Positions 63,281 to 64,000 of a stretch of DNA of 64,000 bases are shown piece by piece. The position numbers and the translations under genes were made by a program. The first letter of the stretch is position 1. The number at the start of each line of letters is the position of its first letter. Under the pieces are notes generated by a model. It ran no database searches, was not told the origin of the DNA, and saw nothing but the letters and a program-made list of their open reading frames with translations. Source of the stretch: Hypomesus transpacificus (lineage: Eukaryota > Chordata > Actinopteri > Osmeriformes > Osmeridae); NCBI RefSeq assembly GCF_021917145.1, contig NC_061074.1, forward strand, positions 9,798,384-9,862,383. The letters are read 5' to 3'.

Positions 63281-63676
63281 AGATGTGAAGCTGTCAAGGA
63301 AATCCTCCTCAGAGATGCCAAACTTGGTATACTGGTGAATGTAGGCCCTGCAGAAGTCACAATGTGGGTTACTATGGGAACTACACCCCCCCCCCCCCCC
63401 CCACCCGGTTTACTGTCCAGTCAGGTGTATATGGTTTTATCAAACGGACATTCATTAAGAAAACGTCTCCTCCTTTCGATCTGGAAGCTCACCTGGAGGC
63501 GAACATGTTCCAGGCCTTCCCCACCATGTTATCCAGAGGGCCCAGGAGAGCCTGGCTGTTGCTGACCAGCGTAGCACACTTCTCGTACCTGTTGAAGGGG
63601 ACAGGTGTTTTCCACGTGCTGAAAGCCTCCTCTGCTGGAAGCCAAGGGGAATATAAGGCTGCTTCTTGAAATCCAC
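63239..63676 (-). CDS. tubd1: Delta-tubulin, last two coding exons (5' part beyond window)
   Basis: Delta-tubulin is a centriolar tubulin needed for triplet microtubules. Exon 63493-63676 encodes [20 protein letters not shown], then [20 protein letters not shown] and GKAWNMFAS. The last exon 63239-63347 encodes [20 protein letters not shown], then [15 protein letters not shown] and the stop. The donor is CCTCCAG|gtgagc, the acceptors ctgcag and ctcaag, and the phases join as R-A-Y. The [17 protein letters not shown] block is diagnostic for the delta-tubulin C-terminus. The remainder of the gene lies to the right of the window. Confidence 0.93.
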
Positions 63677-63792
63677 CTTGAGAAGACAAAAGCTGTTCAG
63701 TAGTGGCCCTGACATCACAGTTTACAAGTTTGACTATAAACTGAAAACAGAGTATATATATATATGGCAGTGTGAGATCTGATTCCCGCTTG

Positions 63793-63854
63793 TGTCATCA
63801 TTGCTGAATTAACGAAATGTTATATAACATTTCGTTAATTCAGCAATGATGACA
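63793..63854. repeat. Perfect 62-bp palindrome
   Basis: Two perfectly complementary 31-bp arms (tgtcatcattgctgaatt ... aattcagcaatgatgaca) with no spacer, centred on ttat|ataa between 63823 and 63824. It is in a tubd1 intron, preceded by a TA tract (63752-63764) and followed by TA-rich sequence before the Tc1-like end. Confidence 0.95.
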
Positions 63855-63867
63855 TATGATATATATA

Positions 63868-64000
63868 CAGTGCGCTCCAAAAGTATTGGAACAGTGAGGC
63901 CAATTCCTTTATTTTTGCTGTAGACTGAAAACATTTGGGCTTGACATCAAACGATGAATGTGAAACCAGAGATCAACGTTTCAGCTTTTATTTCCAGGTA
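63868..64000. mobile_element. Tc1/mariner-like element end, runs off the window
   Basis: Starts TA|cagtgcgctccaaaagtat, the TA target plus CAGTG terminal form of fish Tc1-like elements. It continues with the common fish repeat body (aacagtgaggccaattcctt). Only the left end is in view, so autonomy cannot be judged. Confidence 0.65.

Noticed and set aside
63793..63854. Palindrome as a microRNA hairpin
   Set aside because: There is no loop at all, no bulges typical of precursors and no transcription evidence; mir-21 at 62341-62416 is the genuine hairpin.

Overview
The window is vertebrate nuclear DNA, almost certainly from a teleost fish. The protein-coding exons match vertebrate families residue by residue across many small exons. 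The introns carry teleost-type repeats: a tRNA-headed SINE with the common fish 3' tail, a Tc1-like element, hAT and Harbinger-like MITEs, an L1/Tx1-type LINE remnant, and very dense CA/GA microsatellites and minisatellites. I cannot name the species.

Layout. 1-1690: downstream flank with a 13-bp minisatellite. 1690-31760, minus strand: eif4g1, the translation initiation scaffold. It has 31 coding exons, a start codon at 26220, a stop at 2977, and a probable non-coding first exon near 31.7 kb. 32336-41548, minus strand: psmd2, the 26S proteasome base subunit Rpn1. It has 21 coding exons and a complete 902-residue reading frame. 41.55-44.3 kb: spacer with a palindrome cluster, a SINE fragment and a LINE remnant. 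44305-50721, plus strand: npat, the histone-gene transcription coactivator, with 17 coding exons and about 1430 residues. 52494-61018, plus strand: vmp1, an ER lipid scramblase and autophagy protein, with 11 coding exons and 406 residues. Its 3' end contains the mir-21 hairpin (62350-62372 mature arm). 63239 to the end, minus strand: the 3' end of tubd1 (delta-tubulin), convergent with vmp1/mir-21.

In human these genes lie in three separate neighbourhoods: PSMD2-EIF4G1, NPAT (beside ATM), and VMP1-MIR21-TUBD1. Here they are adjacent, with npat head-to-head with psmd2 and no ATM between them. I checked the exon models by codon phase. Every junction closes in frame except one: an eif4g1 exon holds a run of eight C (coding strand) that breaks the frame by one base.

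The most unusual signal is a recurring one. Several minisatellites are tandem copies of an exon edge. psmd2 intron 5 starts with 37 extra 32-bp copies of the preceding exon's last bases plus its 5' splice site. A second psmd2 intron has seven such copies of another exon end. The tubd1 3' UTR has seven extra copies of the final coding segment with its stop codon. In npat an 18-bp unit has expanded in frame inside an exon. Other large arrays in eif4g1 introns abut splice sites and are pyrimidine-rich in the transcript.
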